This document shows positions 5,373 through 6,266 of a stretch of 6,266 nucleotides of DNA, in pieces. A model generated the notes under the pieces. That model did not search any database. It was not told where the DNA came from and saw only the letters and a list, made by a program, of their open reading frames with translations. This stretch comes from Burkholderiales bacterium (lineage in GTDB: Bacteria > Pseudomonadota > Gammaproteobacteria > Burkholderiales > UBA11063): positions 1 through 6,266 of the forward strand of contig JAPJMP010000179.1 in NCBI GenBank assembly GCA_026461645.1. The letters are read 5' to 3'. The translations under genes were made by a program, and so were the position numbers. The first letter of the stretch is position 1, and each line of letters starts with the position of its first letter.

Positions 5373-6227
5373 ATGCAAAAAAAGATAACAATAATCGGTG
5401 GCGCAGGGCAAATGGGATTATTGTTTAAAAATTACTTTTCTAAATTAAATCACCAAGTATATACAATTGATAAAAATGATTGGCACGATAAGTCTTTACA
5501 TTATTTGGCCAATTGTGATTTAGCCTTAATTAGTGTGCCAATTGATAGTACTGTATCAATAATACAAAAGGTAGCAACTTATATAAATAAGAAGGCTATT
5601 TTAGCAGATTTAACGAGTATTAAAGTTGCCCCACTAAATGCGATGTTAGAGTATCACAGTGGTCCTGTAATTGGGTTACATCCAACTTTTGGGCCAACTA
5701 TTGCCTCAGCTGATCATCAAGTGATTTTAGAGTGCACTGGACGTGGAGATTGCTCTTGGTTAGTGGCTACATTAAAGCAAATAGGTTTTACAATTAAATT
5801 ATTATCAGCAACTGAGCATGATTTAGTTATGACATTTATTCAAGGTATTGAACACTTTACTACTTTTGTTTTAGGTACATTTTTAACTAAATTAAAAATT
5901 CACCCGAATGACTTGTTTAGTTATGCCAGTCCAATTTATCAGTCTAAATTGACATTGCTGGGAAGAATTTTTAATCAAGATGCTAACCTTTATGCCAATA
6001 TAATATGTTCCGATGAAAATAGAAAGCAATTAATTGCTGAGTTTAGTGGTTATTTAAGTGGTTGGGCTAAAATTATTGCTGCAGACGCTGATGCCAAAAG
6101 TTTATTTATTGCTGAATTTAATAATGCAAAACAATGGATGGGTGAATTTACCAAGTACTCTCAAGATTTAAGTGATAAATATCTTAACTCAGTTGTAGAT
6201 AGTTTTAATACAATTAAAAATAATTAA
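5373..6227 (+). CDS. tyrA: Prephenate dehydrogenase, T-protein type but without chorismate mutase domain
   Basis: Oxidative decarboxylation of prephenate to 4-hydroxyphenylpyruvate with NAD, in tyrosine synthesis. The 284 residues match the dehydrogenase half of E. coli TyrA (373 residues). An N-terminal Rossmann loop, GGAGQMG (9-15), is followed by Asp33 after the second strand, SVPI (54-57), DLTSIK (79-84), GLHPTFGP (101-108), ATEHD (146-150), FIQGIEHF (155-162), SPIY (186-189) and LLGRIFNQD (195-203). Residues matching functional ones in the E. coli enzyme are His103 (catalytic His197), His161 (His257), Arg198 (Arg294, prephenate binding), His95 (His189) and Lys84 (Lys178). The roughly 95-residue chorismate mutase domain is missing: the ATG lies two to four residues before the first Rossmann strand, and the upstream sequence is fabH. 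The ribosome binding site is weak (TAAAG around 5357-5361). It follows fabH by 12 bases, so translational coupling is likely. Confidence 0.93.
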   Translation: MQKKITIIGGAGQMGLLFKNYFSKLNHQVYTIDKNDWHDKSLHYLANCDLALISVPIDSTVSIIQKVATYINKKAILADLTSIKVAPLNAMLEYHSGPVIGLHPTFGPTIASADHQVILECTGRGDCSWLVATLKQIGFTIKLLSATEHDLVMTFIQGIEHFTTFVLGTFLTKLKIHPNDLFSYASPIYQSKLTLLGRIFNQDANLYANIICSDENRKQLIAEFSGYLSGWAKIIAADADAKSLFIAEFNNAKQWMGEFTKYSQDLSDKYLNSVVDSFNTIKNN

Positions 6228-6241
6228 GATGATTTAATAAG

Positions 6242-6266
6242 TCGCAAATTGTATAATAAAGTGCGA
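6242..6266 (+). promoter_or_regulatory. Possible promoter -10 box inside a small inverted repeat at the window end
   Basis: A perfect TATAAT occurs at 6252-6257, 24 bases after the tyrA stop, and suggests a new transcription unit beginning beyond the window. No convincing -35 is visible; TGATTT at 6230-6235 is poor. TCGCA (6242-6246) and TGCGA (6262-6266) are inverted copies around the box and might be operator half-sites, but five bases is short and the right arm may be cut by the edge. No terminator for the upstream genes is visible before this point. Confidence 0.35.

Overview
The window comes from a low-GC proteobacterium, roughly one third G+C by eye. Gammaproteobacteria is the most likely class. 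The L32 protein, FabH and the TyrA all align by memory with their E. coli counterparts, and the TyrA resembles the dehydrogenase half of the enteric chorismate mutase/prephenate dehydrogenase. I cannot name a genus. AT-rich gammaproteobacteria such as the Francisella or Legionella relatives are plausible, but as far as I recall those lineages have fabD, not tyrA, after fabH.

Left edge (1-269): a truncated minus-strand reading frame looks like the N-terminus of an ISAs1-type (DDE_Tnp_1-associated) transposase. It is followed by a non-coding stretch with two inverted repeats, a GC-rich island and a good -10 box that probably drives the rightward genes.

Centre-left (270-2595): a ketone-body module. 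Two tandem acetoacetate decarboxylase-family genes of identical length precede a D-3-hydroxybutyrate dehydrogenase. The dehydrogenase interconverts 3-hydroxybutyrate and acetoacetate, and the decarboxylase turns acetoacetate into acetone and CO2. The first Adc has every catalytic residue I can check. The second has lost the Schiff-base lysine (Glu at residue 116) and the active-site glutamate (Thr at residue 77) but is otherwise intact. This is the most interesting observation in the window.

Centre-right (2607-5360): the widely conserved yceD-rpmF-plsX-fabH cluster, covering ribosome-related functions, phospholipid precursor formation and initiation of fatty acid synthesis. rpmF is a 59-residue gene at 3087-3266.

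Right edge (5373-6266): a stand-alone TyrA prephenate dehydrogenase of the T-protein type without a chorismate mutase domain, sitting where fabD is usual, and then a possible promoter for the next gene.

All eight complete genes lie on the plus strand with gaps of 11 to 47 bases. I see no terminator hairpin between them, so they could be read as one long transcript joining acetoacetate metabolism to lipid synthesis. Nothing here looks like a defence system, CRISPR array or RNA gene.
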